Source: Erwinia aphidicola (GTDB lineage: Bacteria; Pseudomonadota; Gammaproteobacteria; Enterobacterales; Enterobacteriaceae). From it: a stretch of DNA of 64,000 nt. Each line of letters starts with the position of its first letter. The first letter of the stretch is position 1. The notes under the pieces were generated by a model. It had not been told where the DNA came from and did no database searches. It saw nothing but the letters and a program-made list of their open reading frames with translations. The stretch covers positions 2,790,001 to 2,854,000 of the forward strand of contig NZ_JAMKCQ010000001.1 in the NCBI RefSeq assembly GCF_024169515.1, written 5' to 3'. The position numbers were made by a program, and so were the translations under genes. Below, one piece after another: positions 50,136 through 58,916 of this stretch.

Positions 50136-50327
50136 ATGCCAGGAAGACCGCCATATCCACGCGAAGCACATATTGTAGAGGTTGAAAAGGGCGCACCCGG
50201 CAAATCCGTTGTCTGGTATGAGCTGCGTTCTGACCATCCGAAACCTGACTCGCTGATCAGCGAGCATGAGAGTCATCAGGAGGCGCTGGATGCTAAAGAG
50301 CGCTATGAGGATGCTGAAAAAGAGTAA
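50136..50327 (+). CDS. yaiA: YaiA family protein
   Basis: A 63-residue protein with the length and sequence pattern of E. coli Yai[20 protein letters not shown] and [20 protein letters not shown]. In E. coli it is in the aroL-yaiA-aroM operon; its function is not known. The ATG at 50136 suits the ribosome site AGAGGGG; an ATG at 50130 would be too close to it. In this genome an IclR-OPT-DUF1177 block lies between yaiA and aroM. Confidence 0.9.
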   Translation: MPGRPPYPREAHIVEVEKGAPGKSVVWYELRSDHPKPDSLISEHESHQEALDAKERYEDAEKE

Positions 50328-50649
50328 TCCTCACTCCGCCCTGGCAGGGACGCCAGCGGCTGGCACATTATCACCTGGCGTTATTAATTATTTCTTTACC
50401 CGCACTTCCGCTAATTTTTCTCAATATGCATCGCAGCATATTTCGCTGGTCACGCCCGGGATCCCGCCATATATTTTTATTTTTTAATCTGCATCAGGGA
50501 TAATAAATTCTCATCGCCCCGCGGCACCTGATTATCCTTTTCCCTCCCCTTAAAGCCGAATGAAATTAATCCTTGACCGCCAGGCGTGCGCGCCGTAGGT
50601 TAATTTTATCACAAACAGGAACAGCAGTTCCTAATAGTGGAACTACCCG
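50328..50649. other. 322-bp gap between yaiA and the IclR gene
   Basis: I see no gene here. The first part is an ordinary AT-rich spacer; the last part carries a palindrome at 50617-50632 that may be an operator of the IclR protein. Confidence 0.5.
50617..50632 (+). promoter_or_regulatory. Palindrome before the IclR gene, candidate autoregulatory operator
   Basis: AGGAACAGCAGTTCCT is a 6-bp-arm palindrome, with a further GGAAC at 50639-50643. IclR-family regulators bind palindromes of GGAA/TTCC type. It lies 17 bp before the start codon of the IclR gene, fit for autorepression. I found no exact second copy before the OPT gene. Confidence 0.4.
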
Positions 50650-51435
50650 ATGAGCACGCTTGAAAATGCTTCCGCCGTACTCAAACTGTTTAACCGCAGC
50701 GGCCTGACTCAGGGCCAGCCAGGGTTGACGTTTACTGATGTGGTTGAGGCATTAGGGTTGCCAAAAAGTACCGTTTCGCGCCTGTTGTCGACGATGGAAA
50801 ACGAAGGGCTGCTGGAGCGCGATGCGGAAACCCGCTGTTTCCATGTCGGGCGCATGCTGCTGTCGCTGGCCAGCCATTATCTCTCCACGCCGCTGGTCGA
50901 TGGTGCCTCATCCATGATGGCGCGGCTGGCCGCAGAGTCCAGCTGTACCGGCTATATCTCGGTGCTGGAAGGGCGCGAGATTATGGTGATGCGTATGTTC
51001 CAGGGGCGGATGTTTATTCAGGTAGTGACCCCGCCGGGCAGCCGGTTACCGGCTGCGGAAACCTCGGTCGGCCGCGCCATTCTGGCACGCTACAGCGATG
51101 ACTTCGTGCGTAAGCTCTATGCCGGAGCCTGGCAGGTGAGTTCCCCTAATTCGCCGCAAACGCTGGAGCAGCTGCTGGCCGAACTGGCGCGCATTCGTGA
51201 ACAGGGTTATGCGCTGGCACGCAATGAGACCCTGCAGGGCATCAGCTCGCTTGCCACCACGATTACTAACAAACATCGGGGAGAAACCGTGGCGCTGTGC
51301 CTGTCGTTCCCTTCACAAAATCAGGAGCCGCCATACTCCTCCGCCACGCTGGATGCGCTGCAGATGGTCACGCGTCAGCTGGCAGGGAATTATGGCGACC
51401 TCGCCAATACGATGGTTATTTCCGCCACCGTGTAA
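50650..51435 (+). CDS. IclR-family transcriptional regulator
   Basis: A 261-residue regulator with an N-terminal winged helix-turn-helix (LTFTDVVEALGLPKSTVSRL, about residues 28-47) and a C-terminal IclR effector domain (ETSVGRAILARYSDD and GYALARNETLQGISSLAT). It precedes the OPT-DUF1177-AroM genes on the same strand, with 200 bp between, and is the probable local regulator of that operon. A palindrome just upstream may be its own operator. The effector is unknown, but a peptide or amino acid-type compound would fit the transporter. Confidence 0.87.
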   Translation: MSTLENASAVLKLFNRSGLTQGQPGLTFTDVVEALGLPKSTVSRLLSTMENEGLLERDAETRCFHVGRMLLSLASHYLSTPLVDGASSMMARLAAESSCTGYISVLEGREIMVMRMFQGRMFIQVVTPPGSRLPAAETSVGRAILARYSDDFVRKLYAGAWQVSSPNSPQTLEQLLAELARIREQGYALARNETLQGISSLATTITNKHRGETVALCLSFPSQNQEPPYSSATLDALQMVTRQLAGNYGDLANTMVISATV

Positions 51436-51638
51436 TACTCACCTGATATCTCCTTATGGATATCAAGTACGCCTCACCAGGGCATTAGCAGTACCGTCAA
51501 TAATACAACATTCTAATAAGGTCCTCAGAGACCAGTGATAATAAGCAAAATATCCCCCCGCAGTATCGGGGGACTATTTTGCCACGGGCAAAAAACATCA
51601 TTCCATCACCATCGGACAGGGTCTTTACCGGGGAAAAT

Positions 51639-53135
51639 ATGCGGCAGGATAATCCTTTAAAGGATGCTGGCACCATTGTGGTGCTGCTTCTACTTTCAGT
51701 GCTCGGCGCCATTATTGGCGTGCAGCTGTTAACCACGCTGGGCGTGACGCCTAACACCTCTATTATCGGCGCCCTGCTGGCGATGCTGCTGGCACGTATT
51801 CCACTCAAAGCCTTCCAGCGCTATCGATCGATTCATACCCAAAACCTTGCGCAGACGGCGATCTCTTCTGCCACCTTCGGCGCCGCGAATAGCCTGCTGA
51901 TGCCGATTGCCGTGCCGTGGGTTATGGGGCAGCCACAGCTTATCCTGCCGATGTTTGTCGGCGTGAGTGCGGCGATGCTGCTGGATGCTTACCTGCTGTA
52001 TCGCCTGTTTGATACCCGCGTTTTCCCGGCCAGCAATGCATGGCCACCGGGCGTGGCGGCGGCGGAAGCGATTAAAGCGGGCGATAAAGGCGGCAGCCAC
52101 GCCTGGCTGCTGCTGGTCGGCGTGCTCGGCGGCATCGTCGGCTCAGTGCTGAAAATCCCGATGGCGGCCTTTGGTACCGCGTTTATCGGCAATATCTGGG
52201 CGCTGAGCATGTTTGGCATCGGCTTACTGTTACGCGCCTACGCCCAGCCGATTGCCGGGATTGATATCAACGCTAACTATATTCCGCACGGCGTGATGGT
52301 CGGTGCCGGGCTGGTGGCGCTGATTCAGGTGGTACAGGTGATCCGCAGCAAAAAGAGCGACACCACGGTTTACTCCAGCCCGGATACAGAGGTGCGCAAA
52401 GCGCTGGGACTGGGAACGGTGGGCTACCTGGCGATTGCTGCCCTGCTGGCGCTGAGCGCCGGGCTGTGGGCGCAGATGTCACTGCCGATGCTGCTCGCCT
52501 TCATCATCTATGCCGCCTTTGCGGCCTTTGTTCACGAGCTGCTGGTGGGCATTGCGGCGATGCATTCCGGCTGGTTCCCGGCTTTTGCCGTGGCCCTGAT
52601 CACCCTGATCATCGGTATCCTGATCGGCTTCCCGCCGCTGGCGCTCTGCGTGCTTACCGGCTTCACCGCCGCCACCGGACCGGCGTTTGCTGATATGGGT
52701 TATGACCTGAAAGCCGGCTTTGTGCTGCGCGGGCAGGGTCGCGATCTGCAGCAGGAGCTGTGGGGCCGGCGCATACAGCTGTTTGCCGCGCTGATCGCCT
52801 TTGTCGTCTCGATCCCCGTGGTGTGGTTCGCCCATGCCAGCTTCTTTAGTCAGGATCTGATCCCGCCGGTGGCGCGGGTGTATGCCAAAACCATTCAGGC
52901 CGGAGCGGAACCGGGTATCGCGCATAACTTACTGATCTGGGCGATCCCTGGCGCAGTGATCCAGCTGATCGGCGGGCCGAAGCGTCAGCTCGGCGTTCTG
53001 CTGGCGACCGGCCTGCTGATCTTCAACGCAATGGCCGGCTGGGCTGTGGTCACGGGTATCGTGCTGCGCCTGATCATTACCCGTATCTGGGGCGATCGCG
53101 GGCGTACGCCGATGGAAGTGATTTATTGCCGGTGA
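51639..53135 (+). CDS. OPT-superfamily transporter
   Basis: A 498-residue inner-membrane protein with about 12-14 hydrophobic segments. Typical OPT text includes HTQNLAQTAISSATFGAANS, ASNAWPPGVAAAEAIKAGDK and GDRGRTPMEVI at the C-terminus. OPT members carry small peptides or metal-peptide complexes. It opens the operon with the DUF1177 and aroM genes, so its substrate may be processed by them. The ATG at 51639 is preceded by GGGGAAAAT; an in-frame extension of 20 residues upstream is less typical. Confidence 0.85.
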   Translation: MRQDNPLKDAGTIVVLLLLSVLGAIIGVQLLTTLGVTPNTSIIGALLAMLLARIPLKAFQRYRSIHTQNLAQTAISSATFGAANSLLMPIAVPWVMGQPQLILPMFVGVSAAMLLDAYLLYRLFDTRVFPASNAWPPGVAAAEAIKAGDKGGSHAWLLLVGVLGGIVGSVLKIPMAAFGTAFIGNIWALSMFGIGLLLRAYAQPIAGIDINANYIPHGVMVGAGLVALIQVVQVIRSKKSDTTVYSSPDTEVRKALGLGTVGYLAIAALLALSAGLWAQMSLPMLLAFIIYAAFAAFVHELLVGIAAMHSGWFPAFAVALITLIIGILIGFPPLALCVLTGFTAATGPAFADMGYDLKAGFVLRGQGRDLQQELWGRRIQLFAALIAFVVSIPVVWFAHASFFSQDLIPPVARVYAKTIQAGAEPGIAHNLLIWAIPGAVIQLIGGPKRQLGVLLATGLLIFNAMAGWAVVTGIVLRLIITRIWGDRGRTPMEVIYCR

Positions 53136-53200
53136 TGCGCTTTACAGCTTTTTTAACTCCCTTTTCAGCAGCGGCACCAAACGATAATTAAGGTAACGAC

Positions 53201-54130
53201 ATGAGTTTGCAGCAGACTTTGCAGGTTTTTGAGCTACTGGATAGCGCCAGCGTCAGCGGGCAGGATGTCGCGGATCTGTTCAGCGGCTACCCGGGCGTTT
53301 GCGCCAGCGTTAAGCGCGTCAGCGGCCCGAAAGGGCAGACCGATTTCGTGAGCATCACCCTGACCGGCAGCGCAGGGAAGAGCCGGGGGGGGGCTGCTCC
53401 CACGCTGGGGATTATCGGCCGTCTGGGCGGCATTGGCGCACGGCCAACGCGTATCGGCATGGTGTCGGACGCCGATGGTGCGGTCGCTGCCGTCAGCAGT
53501 GCGCTGAAGCTGGCCGAGATGCAGCGTAAAGGCGATTTTCTGGCGGGTGACGTCATCATCACCACCCATATCTGCCCGAATGCGCCAACCCGCCCGCACG
53601 AGCCGGTCGACTTTATGGACTCGCCGATCGACGACGTCACCATGAACGATAATGAAGTGGTGCCCGGCACAGATGCTATTCTTTCCATAGATACCACCAA
53701 GGGCAACCGCATCCTCAACCACAAAGGGTATGCGCTGTCGCCGACGGTTAAGCAGGGTTATATCCTGCGCGTATCGGAAGACTTACTGCGCATTATGGAG
53801 ATGACCAGCGGCCGTCCGGCAGTGACTTTCCCGATCACCACGCAGGATATTACGCCGTACGGCAACGGTGTGTATCACCTCAACAGCATCCTCCAGCCAG
53901 CAACGGCAACCGATGTGCCGGTGGTGGGGGTGGCAATCTGTAGCGAGTCGGTGGTTCCCGGTTGTGGTACCGGCGCCAGCCATGAAGTCGATATCGCGCT
54001 GGCCGTGAAGTTCGCGGTGGAAGTGGCAAAAGAGTTCGGACGGGGCAGCTGCGCGTTTTACGACGCCGAAGAGTATGCGCGCCTGCTGGCGCTGTACGGC
54101 AGCCTGAGCCATCTTAGCTCGCGGAATTAA
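53201..54130 (+). CDS. DUF1177 family protein
   Basis: A 309-residue cytosolic protein of the DUF1177 family. Conserved parts are GIIGRLGGIGARPTRIGMVS, GDVIITTHICPNAP and CSESVVPGCGTGASHEVDIA. These Gly-, His- and Asp-rich motifs look like those of a metal- or PLP-independent hydrolase, but no activity is established. It lies between an OPT transporter and AroM, 4 bp before aroM, so the three form one operon. A run of nine G residues (53385-53393) is inside the frame, which is intact as given. Confidence 0.85.
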   Translation: MSLQQTLQVFELLDSASVSGQDVADLFSGYPGVCASVKRVSGPKGQTDFVSITLTGSAGKSRGGAAPTLGIIGRLGGIGARPTRIGMVSDADGAVAAVSSALKLAEMQRKGDFLAGDVIITTHICPNAPTRPHEPVDFMDSPIDDVTMNDNEVVPGTDAILSIDTTKGNRILNHKGYALSPTVKQGYILRVSEDLLRIMEMTSGRPAVTFPITTQDITPYGNGVYHLNSILQPATATDVPVVGVAICSESVVPGCGTGASHEVDIALAVKFAVEVAKEFGRGSCAFYDAEEYARLLALYGSLSHLSSRN

Positions 54131-54134
54131 GCTT

Positions 54135-54812
54135 ATGAATCCCTCTCTGGTGACGTTGACGATTGGGCAGTCCCCGCGCACGGATATTATGCCGCTGCTG
54201 CTGGAGTACCTGCCCGAAGAACAGATTGCCCACTCCGGGCTGCTGGATGGCCTCACGCCCGGGCAAATTGCTGAGCAGTACGCGCCGTCAGACGGCGAGA
54301 AGGTGCTGGTCTCCAGGCTGACCGACGGCAGCCAGGTGACGCTGGCGGCGAGTAAAGTGGAGCGCGGTTTGCATAAACGCATCCTGCAGCTGGAAGATGA
54401 GGGGTTTAGCACTATCCTGCTGTTATGCACCGGTGAGTTCGGCAAACTGTACGCCAGTGAGGCGATACTGCTGGAGCCGGACCGTATTATCCCGCCGCTG
54501 ATCGAGGCGATTGTCGATGGTCATCAGGTGGGGATTGTGGTGCCGGTGGCCGAACAGATTCAGGAGCAGGCCAACAAGTGGAAAAACCTGACGCAGCCAC
54601 CCTGTTTCGCCGTTGCCAGCCCGTATCTGGCCAGCGATGAGACGCTGATTGATGCTGCGCTGTCGCTGCAGGAGCAAGGGGCAGATGTGGTGGTGCTGGA
54701 CTGTATCGGTTATCACCAGCGTCACCGTGATTTCCTGCAAAAACTGTTGGGTATTCCGGTACTACTTTCGAACGTGCTGGTCGCCAAACTGGCGGCAGAA
54801 TTACTGGTCTGA
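54135..54812 (+). CDS. aroM: AroM family protein
   Basis: A 225-residue protein matching E. coli AroM, with TLTIGQSPRTDIMPLLLEYL at the N-terminus and VVVLDCIGYHQRHRDFLQ near the end. The fold suggests an Asp/Glu racemase relative, and the CTGEF and LDCIGY segments hold Cys residues at the places used by racemases. Function unknown; in E. coli it is grouped with aroL only by position. Here it is the third gene of an OPT-DUF1177-aroM operon, so a role in use of an imported amino acid derivative is a fair inference. Confidence 0.87.
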   Translation: MNPSLVTLTIGQSPRTDIMPLLLEYLPEEQIAHSGLLDGLTPGQIAEQYAPSDGEKVLVSRLTDGSQVTLAASKVERGLHKRILQLEDEGFSTILLLCTGEFGKLYASEAILLEPDRIIPPLIEAIVDGHQVGIVVPVAEQIQEQANKWKNLTQPPCFAVASPYLASDETLIDAALSLQEQGADVVVLDCIGYHQRHRDFLQKLLGIPVLLSNVLVAKLAAELLV

Positions 54813-54912
54813 GTCACGATTGCAGCGGCTGATGCGCAATAGTGCGTGACAGCCGCTCAATTATGCCACTACACTGCCAGCTTACCTTTGTCTCTGATTT
54901 TAAGGAATTTAT

Positions 54913-55203
54913 ATGCTCAATGTTAGTGAGTATTTTGACGGTAAAGTGAAGTCAATTGGCTTCGAGAGCGCCACGACCGGCCGCGCCAGCGTTGGCGTGA
55001 TGGCGGAAGGTGAATACACCTTTGGTACCGCTCAGGCGGAAGAGATGACGGTGGTCAGCGGCTCGCTGAAAGTGCTGCTGCCGGGTGAAGCCGAGTGGAA
55101 AAGATATGCGCCGGGTGAGGTATTTAACGTGCCGGGCCACAGTGAATTCCATCTTCAGGTGGCTGAGCCGTCTGCCTATCTGTGTCGTTATCTGAAAGAT
55201 TGA
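54913..55203 (+). CDS. ppnP: Pyrimidine/purine nucleoside phosphorylase PpnP
   Basis: A 96-residue cupin-like protein, near the E. coli length of 94. The sequence follows E. coli PpnP (YaiE): [20 protein letters not shown] at the N-terminus and [18 protein letters not shown] near the end. It splits many nucleosides with phosphate. It has its own ribosome site (AAGGAATTT). rdgC converges on it, with palindromic repeats between the stops, as typical for repeats in this window. Confidence 0.93.
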   Translation: MLNVSEYFDGKVKSIGFESATTGRASVGVMAEGEYTFGTAQAEEMTVVSGSLKVLLPGEAEWKRYAPGEVFNVPGHSEFHLQVAEPSAYLCRYLKD

Positions 55204-55213
55204 TAATGTAGCG

Positions 55214-55262
55214 GGTCGGGCATGCCCGGCCCCTGCGCGTACTGGCGACGCATGCGTCGCCA
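55214..55262. repeat. Two palindromes between ppnP and rdgC
   Basis: The first has the core CGGGCATGCCCG (55217-55228), shared with the repeat at 26630. The second, TGGCGACGCATGCGTCGCCA at 55243-55262, is a perfect 20-bp palindrome. They lie between two convergent genes, as do most repeats of this window. Confidence 0.7.
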
Positions 55263-55272
55263 GCAAGGTCAA

Positions 55273-56184
55273 TTAACGTTCGGCTTCCCCGCCCAGCGCT
55301 TCCACCGTATTGCTGATTAGCGCGGCCAGTTCGCCGGTCATCAGAATAAAGTCAGCATCAAAACGCCCGGTCACGTCTTCGCGGTCAATGTCGTCATTCT
55401 GCTCGCGCAGAATATCGGCGAACTTCAGGCGTTTGATAGAACCGTCATCGGAGAGCACCATCTGGATGCGCTCCTGCCAGTCCAGTGCCAGCTTGGTGAC
55501 CAGCTTGCCCGCTTCGATATGGTTGGCGATCTCATCGCACACCAGGTCCTGCTTCTTACAGCGGATCACGCCGCCATCTTCCAGAATCGCTTTCAGCTCG
55601 GCTTCATCCATCAGCGCGAAACCGGCAGGCAGCTCGCCAGAGCGCACCCACTCGGTCATGGTCAGCTCAATCGGGCTTTCCAGCGTCAGCGGCACCACCG
55701 GCAGTGACCCCAGGCTCTTACGCAGCAGCGCCAGCGTATCCTCGGCTTTTTTCGCGCTGGCACAGTCAACCATAATCAGGTTGTTCACGGTATCGATCCA
55801 GACATACGTCTGGCTGAAGCGGCTGAAGGCACGCGGCAGCAGGCTGTGCAGCACTTCATCCTTCAGTGAGTCTTTCTCGGTTTTTTTCAGCTTGCGCGAC
55901 TGCTCGGCTTCCAGCTTGCTGATTTTCGCTTCCAGCGCCTGTTTGATCACCGGCGAAGGCAGCATTTTCTCTTCTTTGCGCGCGCAGATCAGGATCTGGC
56001 CGTTAGTGACGTGGGTCAGATCTTCGCTGCGCGGACCGATCGGCGAGACCCAGCCAGTTTTCGACATATCCTGGCTGCCGCACGGGGTGAAAGAGAAAGC
56101 ATCGAGCTGTTTTTCCATCTCGTCTGCTACCAGCGGAATGTCGCGACTAAGACGATAGACCATCAAATTTTTAAACCACAGCAT
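55273..56184 (-). CDS. rdgC: Recombination-associated protein RdgC
   Basis: A 303-residue nucleoid-associated DNA-binding protein, of the same length as E. coli RdgC with the ATG at 56184. RdgC forms a ring-shaped dimer on DNA and limits RecA activity. Matching parts are [37 protein letters not shown] and [17 protein letters not shown]. It lies divergent to mak, as in E. coli. Confidence 0.96.
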   Translation of the reverse strand: MLWFKNLMVYRLSRDIPLVADEMEKQLDAFSFTPCGSQDMSKTGWVSPIGPRSEDLTHVTNGQILICARKEEKMLPSPVIKQALEAKISKLEAEQSRKLKKTEKDSLKDEVLHSLLPRAFSRFSQTYVWIDTVNNLIMVDCASAKKAEDTLALLRKSLGSLPVVPLTLESPIELTMTEWVRSGELPAGFALMDEAELKAILEDGGVIRCKKQDLVCDEIANHIEAGKLVTKLALDWQERIQMVLSDDGSIKRLKFADILREQNDDIDREDVTGRFDADFILMTGELAALISNTVEALGGEAER

Positions 56185-56330
56185 GCTGCATTCCCTCTCT
56201 GTGCGCGCAAGAAGGCGCGCGAGTTCAAAGTCAGGGCGCATGATAGCGAATCGGCGGCGGGGTTTCATTGCCTTTCCGCCTGCCGCCTTCTAAGGTAGTG
56301 ATCTCACCGTCAAATAATGAGGAATAACAA

Positions 56331-57236
56331 GTGCGTATTGGTATTGATTTAGGTGGCACCAAAACAGAAGTGATTGCCTTATCTGACCACGGCGAAGAAC
56401 TGTTCCGCTACCGCGTCCCCACGCCGCGTGACGACTATGACAAGACCGTGGAGAACATCATCGGGCTGGTAAAGCGGGCAGAGCAGGAGACCGGGCAGCA
56501 GGGCAGCGTTGGGCTGGGCATTCCCGGCACGCTGTCGCCGTTTACGCGGCGGGTAAAAAACGCCAACTCCACCTGGCTGAACGGTCAGCCGCTGGATAAA
56601 GACCTGCAGCAGCGGCTGGGGCGCGAAGTGCGCATTGCCAATGATGCCAACTGCCTGGCGGTGTCGGAAGCGGTCGACGGTGCCGCTGCCGGTAAGCAGA
56701 CGGTGTTTGCGGTAATAATCGGCACCGGCTGCGGCGCAGGCGTGGCGCTGAACGGCCAGGCGCACAGCGGCGGAAACGGCAACGCCGGCGAGTGGGGGCA
56801 CAACCCGCTGCCGTGGATGGATGAAGACGAGCTGCGCTACCGCGAAGAGGTGCCGTGCTACTGCGGTAAGCAGGGCTGCATCGAAACCTTTATCTCCGGC
56901 ACCGGCTTTGCCACGGATTACCAGCGGCTGAGCGGCATCGATCTCAAAGGCGCGGAGATTATCAAGCGGCTGGAGCAGCAGGACCCGGTGGCCGAGCTGG
57001 CGATGAGCCGCTACGAGATGCGGCTGGCGAAGTCGCTGGCGCACGTGGTGAACATCCTCGACCCGGATATGATCGTGCTGGGCGGTGGGATGAGCAACGT
57101 TGAGCGCCTGTATCAGACGGTGCCGCAGCTGGTGAAAAACTGGGTGTTCGGCGGCGAGTTTGCCACCCCGATCCGCCGCGCCGTCCACGGTGATTCCAGC
57201 GGCGTGCGCGGGGCGGCGTGGCTGTGGCCGTTGTGA
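56331..57236 (+). CDS. mak: Fructokinase/mannokinase (ROK family)
   Basis: A 301-residue sugar kinase that phosphorylates fructose and mannose. The ROK family ATP-site motif [11 protein letters not shown] is at the N-terminus. The zinc-binding ROK motif is in [17 protein letters not shown], with the Cys cluster and a His upstream (GEWGHNPL). Start is GTG at 56331 after GAGGAATAACAA; it fits the standard length. It ends 80 bp before the convergent permease gene, with a palindromic repeat between. Confidence 0.93.
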   Translation: MRIGIDLGGTKTEVIALSDHGEELFRYRVPTPRDDYDKTVENIIGLVKRAEQETGQQGSVGLGIPGTLSPFTRRVKNANSTWLNGQPLDKDLQQRLGREVRIANDANCLAVSEAVDGAAAGKQTVFAVIIGTGCGAGVALNGQAHSGGNGNAGEWGHNPLPWMDEDELRYREEVPCYCGKQGCIETFISGTGFATDYQRLSGIDLKGAEIIKRLEQQDPVAELAMSRYEMRLAKSLAHVVNILDPDMIVLGGGMSNVERLYQTVPQLVKNWVFGGEFATPIRRAVHGDSSGVRGAAWLWPL

Positions 57237-57246
57237 TCTGACGGGG

Positions 57247-57290
57247 CCCCTACAGCAATGTAGGGGCGGACCCTCTTTTCCGGTCCGCCC
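57247..57290. repeat. Palindromic repeat between mak and the permease gene
   Basis: CCCCTAC (57247-57253) pairs with GTAGGGG (57260-57266), and GGGCGGACC (57264-57272) pairs with GGTCCGCCC (57282-57290) around a CT-rich loop. The arms equal those at 263-289 and 9040-9066. It lies between two convergent genes. Confidence 0.78.
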
Positions 57291-57318
57291 GTAAGGCCGG
57301 TTAACATCGCCGAAACCG

Positions 57319-58683
57319 TTATTCGCCCTGCAGCATCACGTCGTGCGGGGCATTATCGCGGTGGCTTTTGGTCATCAGGAACCACAGATAGCCGATCGCC
57401 ATCAGGCCGACAAAAACAGCGCCAATCAGCGCGTTAAACCACAGCATCGCGATCAGGCATACCACCGCCAGCACCAGCGCAATCATCGGCACCACCGGGT
57501 AACCCGGCGCGCGGAAGGTGCGCTCCAGCTCTGGCGCCGTGCGGCGCAGGCGGAACAGGCTCAGCATGCTCATGATGTACATCACGATGGCACCAAACAC
57601 CGCCATGGTGATCATCGCCGCCGTCAGCGACATGCCCTGCAGGTTAATCCAGCCGTCGCTGAAGATGGCGACAATGCCGATCGCTCCACCGGCAATAATT
57701 GCGCGGTGCGGAGTTTGAAAGCGTGACAGCTTCGCCAGACCGCTTGGCAGATATCCGGCGCGCGACAGCGCAAAGAACTGGCGCGAGTAGCCAAGAATGA
57801 TGCCGTGGAAGCTGGCAATCAGGCCGAACAGGCCAATCCACACCAGCATATGCATCCAGTTGGAATGGTTGCCGACGATCATTTTCATCGCCTGCGGCAG
57901 CGGGTCATTGATGTTAGACAGCGTGCGCCAGTCGCCTGCACCGCCCGCCATCAGCATCACGCCGATCGCCAGCACCACCAGCGTCAGGATCCCGGCCACA
58001 TAGGCACGTGGGATGGTGCGCTTCGGATCTTTCGCCTCTTCGGCGGCCATGGCAGCCCCCTCAATCGCGAGGAAGAACCAGATAGCAAACGGGATCGCCG
58101 CGAAGATCCCCGACAGCGCAGGCATGCCGAAGTGCTCGCCGCCCGCCCAGCCGTTGGCGGCGAAGTTGGCAATGCTGAAGCCCGGCGCCACCACGCCCAT
58201 AAATACCAGCAGCTCAAGCACCGCCAGCACGGTCACCACCAGTTCAAACATCGCTGCCAGCTTTACGCCAAGAATATTCAGCGTCATAAAGACGATATAG
58301 GCGCCGACCGCCGCATATTTCGGGTTCAGCTCCGGGTACTGCACGTTGAGATAGGCACCGATCGCCATGGCGATAGCCGGGGGCGCGAAGACAAACTCAA
58401 TCAGCGTTGCCATCCCGGCAATCAGGCCACCGGTTTCGCCAAAGGCGCGGCGGCTGTAGGCGAAAGGGCCGCCGGCATGGGGAATAGCGGTGGTGAGTTC
58501 GGTAAAGCTGAAAATAAAGCAGGTGTACATCAGGGCGATCATCAGCGTGGTCAACAGGAAGCCCAGCGTACCCGCTACGCCCCAGCCGTAGCTCCAGCCA
58601 AAATATTCCCCGGAAATCACCAGACCTACCGCAATCCCCCACAAATGGATGGTGCCCAGCGTGGGTTTGAGTGTGCTCGTCAT
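57319..58683 (-). CDS. APC-family permease, ethanolamine permease type
   Basis: A 454-residue inner-membrane transporter of the amino acid/polyamine/organocation superfamily, with about 12 hydrophobic segments. The start HLWGIAVGLVISGEYFGWSY and FAYSRRAFGETGGLIAGMAT resemble ethanolamine permeases (Eat type), though a role in amino acid import cannot be excluded. It is divergent to a kinase gene of the APH fold, with an AraC regulator behind that. Direct repeats in the shared 233-bp gap (58684-58916) suggest common control. Confidence 0.8.
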   Translation of the reverse strand: MTSTLKPTLGTIHLWGIAVGLVISGEYFGWSYGWGVAGTLGFLLTTLMIALMYTCFIFSFTELTTAIPHAGGPFAYSRRAFGETGGLIAGMATLIEFVFAPPAIAMAIGAYLNVQYPELNPKYAAVGAYIVFMTLNILGVKLAAMFELVVTVLAVLELLVFMGVVAPGFSIANFAANGWAGGEHFGMPALSGIFAAIPFAIWFFLAIEGAAMAAEEAKDPKRTIPRAYVAGILTLVVLAIGVMLMAGGAGDWRTLSNINDPLPQAMKMIVGNHSNWMHMLVWIGLFGLIASFHGIILGYSRQFFALSRAGYLPSGLAKLSRFQTPHRAIIAGGAIGIVAIFSDGWINLQGMSLTAAMITMAVFGAIVMYIMSMLSLFRLRRTAPELERTFRAPGYPVVPMIALVLAVVCLIAMLWFNALIGAVFVGLMAIGYLWFLMTKSHRDNAPHDVMLQGE

Positions 58684-58776
58684 ACCGTTATCCCCGTCAT
58701 TATTGTGTTAGTGGGCCGATAATGCAGCTCCCCGAGGGGGGAAACTTGACGCGGGCGTGATGATTTCTGCGCGCTG

Positions 58777-58844
58777 CGGTCAACTACGCTGCAAAAAAAG
58801 CGCCAGATGTACGCTACGGTCAAAACAGGGTCGTCTGCGGTCAA
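58777..58844. promoter_or_regulatory. Three CGGTCAA direct repeats in the permease-kinase gap
   Basis: CGGTCAA is found at 58777-58783, 58817-58823 and 58838-58844, each preceded by G(C/T)(T/C)(G/A)-type text. The spacing is 40 and 21 bp, near four and two helical turns, so the repeats face one side of the DNA. This is what AraC-type activators need. The AraC regulator at 60085-61152 is the natural candidate. Confidence 0.55.
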
Positions 58845-58916
58845 GCCGAAATGGGCGGGCGATCGGATGCTGGTTATCACAGAGACATCGTTCAACCTCG
58901 ATTGCGGAGCCAGATA

